DNA of 64,000 nt, taken from positions 1 through 64,000 of the forward strand of contig FODP01000027.1 of the NCBI GenBank assembly GCA_900110395.1, in the 5' to 3' direction. Shown in pieces: positions 43,653-54,733 of this stretch (positions are counted from its first letter, which is position 1; every line of letters begins with the position of its first letter). A program made the position numbers and the translations under genes. This DNA comes from Rhodospirillales bacterium URHD0017 (GTDB lineage: Bacteria > Pseudomonadota > Alphaproteobacteria > Reyranellales > Reyranellaceae). A model generated the notes under the pieces. It was not told the DNA's origin. It worked only from the letters and a program-made list of their open reading frames with translations, and made no database searches.

Positions 43653-44362
43653 TGGCGCAGCACATCGGCATCGTCGCCTGCTCGGCAGAGGGGGCGGCCC
43701 TCTGCTACCGGACGATTTGCGTCGAGGGTGCGGATCTCATGGGTCGCCAGCACGCGCATCCCGAGGTGTCGATGCACACGCCGTCGCTCGCCGACTATGT
43801 CGTTCACCTCGATGGCAACGACTGGCCGGCCGTCGGCGGGCTGATGGTCGCCTCGGCGCACAAGCTCGCAAGGATGGGCGCCGATTTCCTGATCTGCCCG
43901 GACAACACCATCCACCAGGCCTTGCCCTACGTCCTGGCGAAGTCGCCCCTGCCCTGGCTGCATATCGCCGAGGTCGCGGCCCAGCACGCGGCGGAGCGCG
44001 GCTATCGGCGCATCGGCATCACCGGCACCAAATGGCTGGTCGACAGCGAGGTCTATCCCGAGAAGTTCGCGGCGCGAGGCCTGCAGTATGTCAAGCCGAG
44101 TGCGGCCGAACGGAACGAGTGCAACCGCATCATCATGGACGAGCTGGTGTGTAGCCAGTTCACGCCGCAGGGCGTGGCCTACTTCCAGCAGGTCATCGCC
44201 GGCATGAAGGAGCAAGGCTGCGATGCCGTGGTGCTGGGCTGCACCGAGATCCCGCTGATCATCAATGACGGGAATTCAGCCCTGCCGACGCTCGATTCGA
44301 CCCGCCTGCTGGCGCGCGCGGCGCTCAAGCGCGCGGTGGAGAGCCGGGCGAAGGCGGCGTAG
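43652..44362 (+). CDS. aspartate/glutamate racemase family protein
   Basis: 236 residues from ATG 43652. The two catalytic cysteines of PLP-independent racemases are present: Cys82 in ICPDNTIHQ and Cys197 in VLGCTEIPLI. The N-terminus HIGIVACSAEGAALCYRTI is the glycine-rich loop. Could interconvert D/L-Asp or Glu, or act as an Asp/Glu/hydantoin racemase-type enzyme. Its tail overlaps the convergent GFA gene by 38 nt. Confidence 0.88.
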   Translation: MAQHIGIVACSAEGAALCYRTICVEGADLMGRQHAHPEVSMHTPSLADYVVHLDGNDWPAVGGLMVASAHKLARMGADFLICPDNTIHQALPYVLAKSPLPWLHIAEVAAQHAAERGYRRIGITGTKWLVDSEVYPEKFAARGLQYVKPSAAERNECNRIIMDELVCSQFTPQGVAYFQQVIAGMKEQGCDAVVLGCTEIPLIINDGNSALPTLDSTRLLARAALKRAVESRAKAA

Positions 44363-44768
44363 CCGCCACATTGCCCTCGATCTGCCGGGCGCCGTCGTGC
44401 GCGCGGTGCCAGGGCGGTGCCGACTTCATCCAGATGTCGGCCTGAACCTTGAAATCCGAGCGGTCGTCCAGGCTGCCGACCTTCACCGCGATGAGCTGCG
44501 GGCTGCTGTCGGGGCCTGAGAAGACATGCACGCCGCAGGACCCGCAGAAGAAACTGCCACCGCTGGTGGGCTTGGCCTTGTAGACGTTGGGCGTGCCCTG
44601 CAGCAGCCTGAAGCCTGACCGCTGGAACACCATCGAGTAGTTGGCGCCGCCGCTCGACACGTATTGGCAGTCCCGGCAATGGCAGGCTACGGAGGCGACA
44701 GGCGGCCCGGTCACTTCGTAACGGATGGCGCCGCAGCGACACCCGCCGGTCCTGACATCCCCGGCCAT
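44325..44768 (-). CDS. GFA family protein (glutathione-dependent formaldehyde-activating-like)
   Basis: 147 residues from ATG 44768; a TTG two codons earlier is possible. Zinc-binding Cys motifs are GGCRCGAIRY, HCRDCQ and FCGSCGVHVF, as in the Mss4-like GFA fold. Small cytosolic zinc protein; only some members handle S-hydroxymethylglutathione, so the name implies fold more than reaction. Follows lon with a 3-bp offset and overlaps the racemase tail. Confidence 0.9.
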   Translation of the reverse strand: MAGDVRTGGCRCGAIRYEVTGPPVASVACHCRDCQYVSSGGANYSMVFQRSGFRLLQGTPNVYKAKPTSGGSFFCGSCGVHVFSGPDSSPQLIAVKVGSLDDRSDFKVQADIWMKSAPPWHRAHDGARQIEGNVAATPPSPGSPPRA

Positions 44769-44770
44769 GC

Positions 44771-47127
<2,357 letters not shown>

Positions 47128-47131
<4 letters not shown>

Positions 47132-47562
47132 GGCTCGCTCCTCGGACGCGGCGCCTTGGCCAGGCGGATCACCAGGCAGCCGTTGGCAACGCCGGTGCGC
47201 GGGGCCTCGTAACGGCCCGGCGGCAACGGGATGTGGCGTTCGAAGCGACCCTGCGGCAACTCCAGGCGATGGATGGTGGCCGTACGCAGCTCCTGGGGCA
47301 GCACGCGCTCGCCCGCGATCGAGAGTCCGCTGTTGTGGATCACGATCTCGACCTTGTCGGGATCGACTCCGGGCAGCGCCACCAGGACCAGGACGGCGTC
47401 CTGGGTCTCCAGCACGTCGGTCGGCGGCTCCCAGTTGACGCCGCGGCGCGAGGCCTGCGGCGGGCGGAAAACGTCACGATGCAGCCGCTCGGCGCGCGCC
47501 AGCATCTGCAACGCTTCCGACCACATCCAGTTGCGGGGATCTTGGTTGGCCATTGGTCCCAT
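47128..47562 (-). CDS. Hsp20/alpha-crystallin small heat shock protein
   Basis: 144 residues from ATG 47562; ATG 47553 is an equally plausible start. The alpha-crystallin domain runs from about 43 to 138: WEPPTDVLETQDAVLVLVALPGVDPDKVEIVIHNSGLSIAGER, ending with GRYEAPRTGVANGCLVIRLAKA, whose A-x-x-x-x-G-V-L-like motif is the family hallmark. ATP-independent holdase. Translationally coupled to lon, so stress-induced folding and degradation are linked. Confidence 0.92.
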
Positions 47563-47585
47563 ATAGGAAGTGGTTGGGCGGCTTC

Positions 47586-47650
47586 AAAGGTCCCTCGCTG
47601 CGCTCGGGATGACAAACCCGCTGTCATCCCGAGCGCAGCGAGGGACCTTT
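47586..47650. repeat. 29-nt perfect inverted repeat (TGTCATCCCGAGCGCAGCGAGG type)
   Basis: Arms 47586-47614 and 47622-47650 are perfect complements with a 7-nt loop. It lies between the hsp20 start and the stop of the serine hydrolase gene. A related element with partial arms is at 62201-62276. This is a widespread REP-like hairpin; the ΔG would make it an effective terminator for the hydrolase in the incoming direction. Confidence 0.88.
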
Positions 47651-47653
47651 CCG

Positions 47654-48946
47654 TCAATTCCCGATCAGCGCCTGGTAGACCAGATCGCGCAGCAGGTAGC
47701 GGTAGCGGAGTCGCGCGGCCGGAGACTGCATCATGAACACGACGTACATACGCTCCCGCGGATCGTGCCAGAAATAGGTGCCGTAGGCGCCGCCCCAGTA
47801 GTAGTCGCCGACCGAGCCGGGCAGCGGATTGCGGCCCTGGTCGGTGCGCACGGCGAAGCCCAGGCCGAAGCCCTGGCCCATGCGGCCGCTGGGCTCGAGC
47901 GCCTCGAAGCGCCACATGTCGGCGCCCATCTTGATGTCGGGCGGCAGGGCATCGGCCGTCATCAGGTCGATGCTCTTGCGCGAGATCAGGCGCACGCCGT
48001 CGAGCTGGCCGCCATTGGCGAACATCTGCAGGAAGCGGGCATAGTCGGCCGCCGTCGACACCATGCCGCCGCCACCCGACCGCCAGGTGAACTTCTCAGC
48101 GACGTCGGGGATCGAGGGCAGCTCCTTCTTGGGCCCCTCCTTCATCGGCCTGGCGCCGCGCACCTTCTTGTCGGCCGACACCTCGAAGCCGGTGTCGCCC
48201 ATCTTCAGGGGCTTGGTGATGCGCTCCTCGATGAACTTGTCGAGCGGCATGCCCGAGGCGACCTCGACGACGCGGCCCAGCACGTCGGTCGACATGGAAT
48301 ATTCCCAGGTCGTGCCGGGCTGGTAGACCAGCGACAGCTTGGCAAGCTTGTCGGCCATCTCGGCAGTGGTCTGGTTGCGGTCGTTCACGTTCAGGTCGAG
48401 ATAGGACTGCTTGAGCTTGTTGGCGCCCACCGCCCCGTAGGTCAGGCCCGAGGTATGGCGCAGCAGGTCCTGCACCGTCATCGGCCGGGTCTGCGGCTCC
48501 TGCACGTACTCGACGGTGCCGTCGCCATTCTTCTTCTCGACGGCGACCTTGATGTCGGCGAAGGCCGGGATGAAGCGCGACACCGGGTCGGCGAGCGTAA
48601 GCTTGCCCTCCTCCATCAGCATGATGGCGGCCACACTCACGATCGGCTTGGTCATCGAGGCGATGCGGAAGATGGTGTCGTTGGTCATCGGTACCTTGGC
48701 GTCCTTGTCGCGGAAGCCGAAGGAATCGAACATCACCAGCTTGCCGTTGCGCGCGATCAACACCACGGCGCCCGGCAGCTCGTTGTTCTTCACGCCCTCC
48801 TCGATGCGGTCCGACAGGCGCTTCAGCCGCGTCGCGACGAAGCCCACCTCCTCGGGCGACTGCGCCTTGGGAATGCCCTGGGCAGCAACCGGCAGGGCGA
48901 CGGACAACACAAGGGCTGCGGCACTGACCACGCGAACCAACGACAT
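47654..48946 (-). CDS. serine hydrolase, beta-lactamase class C family (EstB-like)
   Basis: 430 residues. ATG 48946 is preceded by GGAGGAGAAG. Signal peptide ends VAAQG. The active-site S-x-x-K is SMTK (Ser97, Lys100); the second motif is YSM in WEYSMSTDVLGRVVE, so Tyr is kept while the usual Asn is Met, as in esterases of this family. C-terminal GGAYGTYFWHDPRERMYVVFMMQS supplies the W/H-x-G-like region. A periplasmic esterase or transesterase is most likely. Confidence 0.9.
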   Translation of the reverse strand: MSLVRVVSAAALVLSVALPVAAQGIPKAQSPEEVGFVATRLKRLSDRIEEGVKNNELPGAVVLIARNGKLVMFDSFGFRDKDAKVPMTNDTIFRIASMTKPIVSVAAIMLMEEGKLTLADPVSRFIPAFADIKVAVEKKNGDGTVEYVQEPQTRPMTVQDLLRHTSGLTYGAVGANKLKQSYLDLNVNDRNQTTAEMADKLAKLSLVYQPGTTWEYSMSTDVLGRVVEVASGMPLDKFIEERITKPLKMGDTGFEVSADKKVRGARPMKEGPKKELPSIPDVAEKFTWRSGGGGMVSTAADYARFLQMFANGGQLDGVRLISRKSIDLMTADALPPDIKMGADMWRFEALEPSGRMGQGFGLGFAVRTDQGRNPLPGSVGDYYWGGAYGTYFWHDPRERMYVVFMMQSPAARLRYRYLLRDLVYQALIGN

Positions 48947-49741
48947 TTGCTTCTCCTCCCGAACCGCTGGGCGCATCAAAGCAAAACGGCTACGCCTTCG
49001 CGACCCTCTTCCTCGCACTTCATGTCGGATTCCCAATGCCAGTCCCGCTTTCAAAGCGGCTTTGCGTGCTCGCCGTCAGAAACATGAGACACCGTAGCGT
49101 CAAATGTTTTGCCATTGAAGAATCGCAGCCAAACACCTGAAATGGCGCACCAACTGCGGCATCCGCTATGTCTAATGTTTTGTGCGAGATAAGGCAGGTT
49201 CGATTCCGACCTGCAGCGCAGAATCGCACGTTCAGACGGGCGAACGGCCTCATTTCGTCCCATTCTGAAGGCCAAGCTTCAGCGTTCGCGACGCTTAGAG
49301 CAGCGCACGTGTTCATCACAAGCTCCACGTTGGTCGATGTTCCGGTGGGTCGGTCGTCAGCAGGGTAACGGCGGCCCTCGCAGTTGGCCACAGGTGCCGC
49401 GACGACTTCGCCGACACATCGCTGCGCCGCTTAGAAGTGAGCCGACCGAACGGGCATAGTGCGGGTGCCAACCAGCCCCCGCCAACGCGACGGCGTGGGC
49501 CGCACCTCCAATGGCTTTACCGGCTCGATCGATGAACTTCGTATTGCTGATGTTTGTCATGTGTCGTCTCTCATGCATATGAGTGAGCGACACCGACAGA
49601 ACACAAGTTTGCGCTAGCGAATCAAGCGAAATCATCTGCAAGCCCTGCAGGCAAATCTTCGCGAGGTCCCTCCTCGCGAGTGTGTTTGTCATGGCTTCTT
49701 TTACTGCCAGCATGTCCGTGCGTACCTAGTCCCAATCCCCC
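48947..49741. other. gene-poor accessory patch
   Basis: About 800 bp of visibly lower GC than the flanks. Apart from the possible small frame at 49357-49560 I see no gene. One segment (49185-49215) has a GGTTCGATTCC motif like a tRNA T loop, but no acceptor or anticodon stem can be built around it. Confidence 0.5.
49357..49560 (-). CDS. possible small hypothetical protein
   Basis: 67 residues from ATG 49560 with GAGAGACG upstream. N-terminus MTNISNTKFIDRAGKAIGGAAHAVALAGAG is Ala/Gly-rich and amphipathic, the rest basic with Cys (MCRRSRRGTCGQL). Resembles nothing I recognise; the Gly-Ala helix is reminiscent of small bacteriocin-like or membrane-active peptides, but this could be random. Confidence 0.25.
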   Translation of the reverse strand: MTNISNTKFIDRAGKAIGGAAHAVALAGAGWHPHYARSVGSLLSGAAMCRRSRRGTCGQLRGPPLPC

Positions 49742-50450
49742 CTATAACCCTTCACGCATTCGACATTGGACAGGGTCTCGGGGGTTTCGAGGGACAAGAT
49801 GAAACGAAATGTGAAGTGGGTTGTGCCCAATATCCCCATACCTGAAAGCGCCACCGACAACCTCAGCCGTCTTGGGGACCCAGATTTCCCTACTTCCATC
49901 GATGCGCGTTTCTATGAGCGGCTCCCGGTGGGAGTAGGTCATAGTGAGTGAAGTGGCGGCTCACCGGGAGTAGTTTGGCTTTCACTTCCGCCTTTGTAGC
50001 GAATCGCACATCAAAGGCGAGTAGAAACGCAGGCGTCTTCCCGTAGTTGCTCACATCTACACGGAAGCGCCTTTCCCCATTTAGATTGGTGATATACGCG
50101 TTTTTCCGGGCGTCTCGGTGATAGGGGCCACCCCCGTTACATACAGGGCTTCCATCATGACGACGATTTCGTTGGCCTTGGTCAGAGCGGCCGCCGTCCG
50201 CTCTTGCAACCCGCTTCGGCTACGGGCTTCGAGCAGAAGCCGCTCTTCCTCCCCTGCATGACTATCCGCGGAGTAACTCGCTCCACACGCGAGGCGTACG
50301 AGCATGCTAATCCGGTCCCTCTCGGTATCGGTCGCGAGCAGCTTGCATTCGATCCCAGGCGCTACCTGTTCCCATTCTGGATGGCAATGGCCCGCGTTAT
50401 CCCTATAGTCTTGGTATGCACGTGCCTCGATGACTTTGCACGGATCGAAA
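49742..50450 (-). pseudogene. decayed relative of the membrane protein at 14604-15416
   Basis: Three minus-strand frame segments line up with one family. Upstream (50533-50081 frame): KANEIVVMMEALYVTG, matching the region before the beta domain. Middle (about 50070-49895): ITNLNGERRFRVDVSNYGKTPAFLLAFDVRF, parallel to VFHLQVHNMGKTPAFMTDYDIRF of the intact gene. End (49942-49742 frame): VVGGAFRYGDIGHNPLHISFHLV, parallel to IVYGAVWYQDWAKQEHCFRFVL. At least two frame breaks, one at an A run near 50100 and one near 49900. The 5' limit is uncertain. Confidence 0.6.
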
Positions 50451-51470
50451 TTGGTGGCTCGAACGGCGCCTTTTGCCGGGCGTCGCGCATTCTTGGGCAG
50501 CGCAATCGCTCTGGCAGTACCGGGACGCGTCATCGCTCAAGGACGTCGCTTCACCATTGGATTCGCTAACCTCACCAACGATCCCGGCGCGCGGCTCGAG
50601 GGGCTCGGCTTCTCGGGCGAGGAGGTTCGTTCGAGCTTCGTGCTCGCCGCACGCGGCCTGCCGATCGACCTGGTGCTCTATGACAATGCCCGTGAACCAG
50701 CGAAAACCATCGCCAATGTCGAAGATGCCGTGCAGCGCAAGGTCGACCTGTACATTCAATACTGCGACGACCCGGCAGCGAACGACGAAGTCGCCAAGCG
50801 ACTCGCCGCCGCGCGCATTCCAGTCCTAGCGGTGAATTTCCCGGTCGGCAACGCACCTCTCTACGCAGCGGACAATCGCGAGGCCGGCCGCATCGCCGGC
50901 GAGGCGTTGGGCAAATTTGCCCTGGCGACGTGGCCCGGGCGCGTCCTTGCCGCCGCCATTCTAGGCGCCACCATGGACCCAGCGAAGGCCGTCCAGGCTC
51001 GCATCGCCGGGATCACCGAGGGCCTGAACCGGCATCTTCCGAACGTCGCGCCGCTCCAGCTCGACAGCGGCGGCAATTTTCCCGAAGCTCAGGCGCAACT
51101 GCGGCGCTTCATTGCCAAGGAGAGCGGCGCGCAGATCCTGGTGGCAACGCTCGACGATACGACAGCCCTTGCCGCAAAAATCGCCGTGGAGACGGTGGGC
51201 CGGGTGCCCGACACCGTGATCGTCAGCCAAGGCTGCGACACCTCAGTCCACGGCGGCGCAAGCTCCAACAAGGTGATCCATCCGAACAACCGTAACAGCG
51301 TTGTGCTCGGTTCAGTGGCGTATTTTCTCGATCGCTACGGCCGTGATGTCCTGCCTCTGGCATGGAAGATGCTGCAGGGTGAGAGCGTGCCGGCACGCAC
51401 GTTCACCGGCCATGTCCTAGTGACGGCAAGCAACGTGTTCCGAATTTATCCTCCGATCGACATGAACTGA
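50430..51470 (+). CDS. periplasmic sugar-type ABC substrate-binding protein, orphan
   Basis: 346 residues from ATG 50430. Signal-like N-terminus with RRAFLGSAIALAVPGRVIAQG. Mature domain RFTIGFANLTNDPGARLEGLGF...; DNREAGRIAGEAL and ILGATMDPAKAVQARIAGITEGL are features of the periplasmic binding protein 1/4 (ribose/xylose type) fold. No permease or ATPase gene is adjacent, so it may serve a distant transporter or act as a sensor. The start lies within the decayed gene region on the other strand. Confidence 0.8.
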   Translation: MTLHGSKLVARTAPFAGRRAFLGSAIALAVPGRVIAQGRRFTIGFANLTNDPGARLEGLGFSGEEVRSSFVLAARGLPIDLVLYDNAREPAKTIANVEDAVQRKVDLYIQYCDDPAANDEVAKRLAAARIPVLAVNFPVGNAPLYAADNREAGRIAGEALGKFALATWPGRVLAAAILGATMDPAKAVQARIAGITEGLNRHLPNVAPLQLDSGGNFPEAQAQLRRFIAKESGAQILVATLDDTTALAAKIAVETVGRVPDTVIVSQGCDTSVHGGASSNKVIHPNNRNSVVLGSVAYFLDRYGRDVLPLAWKMLQGESVPARTFTGHVLVTASNVFRIYPPIDMN

Positions 51471-51485
51471 CCCCTGCGGTCCACC

Positions 51486-52937
51486 TCATTGAGCCTTCAA
51501 CGGAGCCAGACCGTAGCGCAGGACCGCATTGCTCTGTTCGCCGTCGCGCTCCACGAGGCCGAGGAGACTGACGGAGTCATCCGAGGCGATTGCAACAGTC
51601 GGGTAGAGTCCGAAGGAACTGAGCTTGCCGCCATCCATCAGCGGTTCGCCCGACGAGAGAATGCGCGCCATCTTCCCGTCGGCCGTCATCAGGAAGACGC
51701 CATCGCTAACGGGCCCTTTCTCGGTGGCCGCGACGAAGGCCACGGCGCCGGTATGGCTCATGGCTGGCCAAGCGCCGAAGGACGAATAGACGCCTCCGCC
51801 TGGCGCCGGCTGCCCTTTCACGGCGATTGCCCGCCGGTCGGCGCCGTCGGCAATGAAAACGCCGAAATCCGCCCCTGTTCCCTTGGTGAAGGCGCCGAAG
51901 GCAACGCGACCGGAATCGTCGAAGCCGATCCTTTCGGAGAAGCGGGCGAAGATGCCGCCTGTCGGCGCCGGATCGCCCGTACCGATGAGCAGATGCATGG
52001 GCCCCTCGGCCGGTGCGACGAAGATGGCGCCGAGTGCCGGACCCAGCTTGACGATGGCTGGAAAGGCGACGGCCCCCTTGTCGTTGACGACTGGTGCGCC
52101 GAAGCCCGTGAAGAAACCGCCGCCCGGTGCGGGTTCGCCGGTTGCGGCCACTTTCGTGAGCTGATGGACGGCACCAACCTTGCGGGCGACATAGACCACC
52201 TCGGTGGTCTCACGCCCGTGCCGTACCCAGGCAAGAAAGGCCACGTCGCCACGACTGTTGAGCGACACTGCCTCGAACTCGGCGAAAACGCCGATACCGC
52301 CAAGGATGACCGGCGCCTTCATGCCCGAAGAGGCGATCGTCCGCAGCTTGCCTTCACTGGCGAGGAACACGCTGGCCGCTCCCCGGCCGCCGCCCAGCGT
52401 GGCGGTGAAGGCGATGTCTCCGGCGTCGTTCAAGACCGGGGCCGGGCGTTCGCCGAAGCCTGCGATCAGCTGGCCCATCCGGTCTGGCACAGGATCCCCG
52501 GCGACTGCGATGCGCGCGATCTTTCCATCGGCCTTGGCGAGGAACAGGCCCTCCTCGGACGCGCTGCGCTGAATGGTGGCGTAGAAGGCCGTCTCACCGC
52601 GGTTGTTGGCAGCGAGGACCATCGTCATCAGCTCGAGCCCAAAGCGATCGAAGATACCGCTTACGCCCGCGGATTCGCCGCTGCGAGCCAGCGCACGCAG
52701 ACCGACACGCTGAGGTCCCGGGACCGGCGCTTCCGGTCGCAATGCCTCGGCCTTGAGCGATGGTGCGGTCGCCAGCACCGCCTCGCGCGGCGGCGTCAGA
52801 ACCACCCAGAGCACACCGGCCCACAGTGCAGCGATTGTCACAAGCGCCATGCCCAAGCGGCGGCCCGTCGGACCAAGGATCGAGCTTGCCGGCCACGAGG
52901 CCGGGGCTGGTCGTTTGGGATCAACCTGCATAGCCAT
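51486..52937 (-). CDS. membrane-anchored seven-repeat (beta-propeller-like) protein of the metal ABC operon
   Basis: 483 residues. One N-terminal TM helix at about 29-50 (LGMALVTIAALWAGVLWVVL), then seven units of about 50-60 residues each with a core N-x-x-G-x-x-A-F-x-A (NNRGETAFYA, NDAGDIAFTA, NSRGDVAFLA, NDKGAVAFPA, DDSGRVAFGA, SHTGAVAFVA, and a degenerate last) and an intervening G-x-P-x-P-G-G-x-F-x-x-F. This suggests a seven-bladed propeller on the periplasmic side. It starts 3 bp after the binding-protein gene, the position of aztD in aztABCD loci, but lacks the His-rich motifs of AztD. Function unknown. Confidence 0.7.
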   Translation of the reverse strand: MAMQVDPKRPAPASWPASSILGPTGRRLGMALVTIAALWAGVLWVVLTPPREAVLATAPSLKAEALRPEAPVPGPQRVGLRALARSGESAGVSGIFDRFGLELMTMVLAANNRGETAFYATIQRSASEEGLFLAKADGKIARIAVAGDPVPDRMGQLIAGFGERPAPVLNDAGDIAFTATLGGGRGAASVFLASEGKLRTIASSGMKAPVILGGIGVFAEFEAVSLNSRGDVAFLAWVRHGRETTEVVYVARKVGAVHQLTKVAATGEPAPGGGFFTGFGAPVVNDKGAVAFPAIVKLGPALGAIFVAPAEGPMHLLIGTGDPAPTGGIFARFSERIGFDDSGRVAFGAFTKGTGADFGVFIADGADRRAIAVKGQPAPGGGVYSSFGAWPAMSHTGAVAFVAATEKGPVSDGVFLMTADGKMARILSSGEPLMDGGKLSSFGLYPTVAIASDDSVSLLGLVERDGEQSNAVLRYGLAPLKAQ

Positions 52938-52940
52938 GGA

Positions 52941-53855
52941 TCAGTTCTTCAGCATGGCCGCTTTGAGCGTGGAAACGTTGTGGCGGACCATTTTCAGGTA
53001 CGTGTCGGCGTCGCCACCCGGTTTCGACAGGGCATCGGAATAGAGCGTGCCGCCGATGCTGGCGCCGGCCTCCCTGGCGACCCGCTCGATCAGGCGTGGG
53101 TCGTTCATGTTCTCGATGAAGATCGCCTTCACCTTCGTCGTGCGGATCTGCTGAATCAGCTTGGCGATGTCCTCGGCCGAAGGATCGGTGTCGTTGACCA
53201 TGCCGCGCGCCGGAGTCATCTCGATGTCGTAGGCGCGGGCGAGGTATTCGAAACCATCGTGGGAGGTGATGAAGCGCCGTTTCACGTTCGGCAGGGCCGC
53301 GAGCTCGCTCTTCGCCCAGGCATCGAGCGCGCGGATCTCGCCTGCGTAGACGTCAGCCTGTGCCCGATAGAAAGCCGCGTTCGGCTGATCGAGCGCGCCC
53401 AGGCCTTGGGCAATGTTGGCGACGTAGACGAGGCCGTTGGCGGGATCGTGCCAGGCGTGCTGGTCGACCTGTGGGCCCTTGGCGGCGCCGCGAGGCCGGT
53501 CGTCGATGATGACAGTCGCTCCCTGCGAGGCGACCAGCTTGGAACCGCGGAACGCCGCTCGCTTTAGCAGCGGTTCGGCCCAAGGCTCGAAGCGCGGGTT
53601 GAGGCCGTTCATGACGAACAGCCTCGCATCGGCGACAGCGCGTGCGTCGGCAGCGGTGGGCTGATAGAGCTCGCAATCCGCGTCGCCGCCGACGAGCGTC
53701 GTCAACTGCACCTTGTTGCCGGCGATGCGTCCGACCATGTCCCCCAGCACGCTGAAGGTCGCGATCACTTTCGACCTCTCCGCGGCGCGTACCGGAGCCG
53801 CGGCAAGCGCCAGCAGCGCCGCAATGAAAGGTCGCCGGGCGAGATGGTCTTGCAT
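52941..53855 (-). CDS. metal ABC transporter substrate-binding protein (AztC/ZnuA-like), with Glu at a usual His ligand
   Basis: 304 residues from ATG 53855 (GGGGAGAG upstream; a TTG at 53870 is less likely). Signal sequence ends PVRAAE. Cluster A-I fold. Ligand positions: the first His of the usual D-x-H-x-Y-x-P-T motif is replaced in DADCELYQPT by Glu62 (with Cys61 before it). His133 (DQHAWHDP), His199 (SHDGFEYLA) and Asp274 (LYSDALS) are kept. An E-H-H-D set is more like manganese or iron than zinc receptors. Third gene of the operon. Confidence 0.85.
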   Translation of the reverse strand: MQDHLARRPFIAALLALAAAPVRAAERSKVIATFSVLGDMVGRIAGNKVQLTTLVGGDADCELYQPTAADARAVADARLFVMNGLNPRFEPWAEPLLKRAAFRGSKLVASQGATVIIDDRPRGAAKGPQVDQHAWHDPANGLVYVANIAQGLGALDQPNAAFYRAQADVYAGEIRALDAWAKSELAALPNVKRRFITSHDGFEYLARAYDIEMTPARGMVNDTDPSAEDIAKLIQQIRTTKVKAIFIENMNDPRLIERVAREAGASIGGTLYSDALSKPGGDADTYLKMVRHNVSTLKAAMLKN

Positions 53856-53866
53856 CACTCTCCCCT

Positions 53867-54733
53867 TCAAACTGGCTTGGTCGACTTGAAGGCCGTCATC
53901 AGGACACGGCTTGCCGGCACGAGAGTTGAAGCAGCGTAGATGATTGCCGCGGCGCAGGCGATGGCCGGCCCGGACGGTACGTTGAGATGGTAGGACGCGA
54001 GCAATCCTGCATAGCCGGCCGCCATGCCGAAGCCGATGCTGAGGCCGACCAGCGGACCAATGCGCCGTACCCAGCAGCGTGCTGCAGCCGCCGGCAGGAG
54101 CAGCGGCACGCCGGCGAGCAGCGTTCCGAGTGCCTGGAAGCCAGCCACGAGGTCCAGCACGACGAGAACGAGGAAGATCGCGCGATAGGCGCTGTCGCTG
54201 CCACCCGTGGTGCGCAGAAAGGCCGGATCGAACGACTGAAGCGCGATCGGCCGAAAGACGAGGGCCAACACTGCAACGACGACGCTAGCAATGGCGACGA
54301 TCAGGACCAGGGCCGGGACATCGATGGCAAGAACCGTGCCCAGCAGCACATGCATGAGATCGACATTGGTGCCACGCAGCGCTACGACGAGGACACCCAC
54401 GCCAATCGACGCGAAATAGAACGCCGCAAGACTTGCGTCCTCACGCTGTTCGCCGAACCGCGTGCCGAGTATCATGAGGAGAACCACCGCGATGCCGGTG
54501 AGAAGTCCGCCGATGCTCAACACCGCAAGCGCGCTGCCCGCCAGCGCGAAACCGATCGCGGCACCCGGCATGACCGCATGCGAGAGGACATTGCCGACAA
54601 GGCCCATCCGCCGCAGCAGAAGCAGTGCCCCGAGCGGGCCACTGGCGACCGCAAGCGCCATGCAGGCGACCAGTGCGGTCCGCATGAAGGCGTAGTCGGC
54701 GAAGGGAGTGACGAGGATGGACCAGAGGCTCAT
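53867..54733 (-). CDS. metal ABC transporter permease (AztB/ZnuB-like)
   Basis: 288 residues from ATG 54733, eight or nine TM helices. MRTALVACMALAVASGPLGALLLLRRMGLVGNVLSHAVMPGAAIGFAL is the conserved first-helices motif of the ABC-3 family, and the helix with GTNVDLMHVLLGTVLAIDV follows. Inner-membrane channel for a divalent metal. Its start overlaps the ATPase stop (ATGA), and the binding protein starts 11 bp downstream. Confidence 0.9.
   Translation of the reverse strand: MSLWSILVTPFADYAFMRTALVACMALAVASGPLGALLLLRRMGLVGNVLSHAVMPGAAIGFALAGSALAVLSIGGLLTGIAVVLLMILGTRFGEQREDASLAAFYFASIGVGVLVVALRGTNVDLMHVLLGTVLAIDVPALVLIVAIASVVVAVLALVFRPIALQSFDPAFLRTTGGSDSAYRAIFLVLVVLDLVAGFQALGTLLAGVPLLLPAAAARCWVRRIGPLVGLSIGFGMAAGYAGLLASYHLNVPSGPAIACAAAIIYAASTLVPASRVLMTAFKSTKPV

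Noticed and set aside
49185..49215. tRNA-like T-loop motif GGTTCGATTCC
   Set aside because: No acceptor, D or anticodon stems can be formed around it.
51486..52937. Assignment of the fourth operon gene as AztD
   Set aside because: Position and propeller-like repeats fit, but the His-rich motifs and soluble periplasmic form of AztD are absent; only the analogy is kept.
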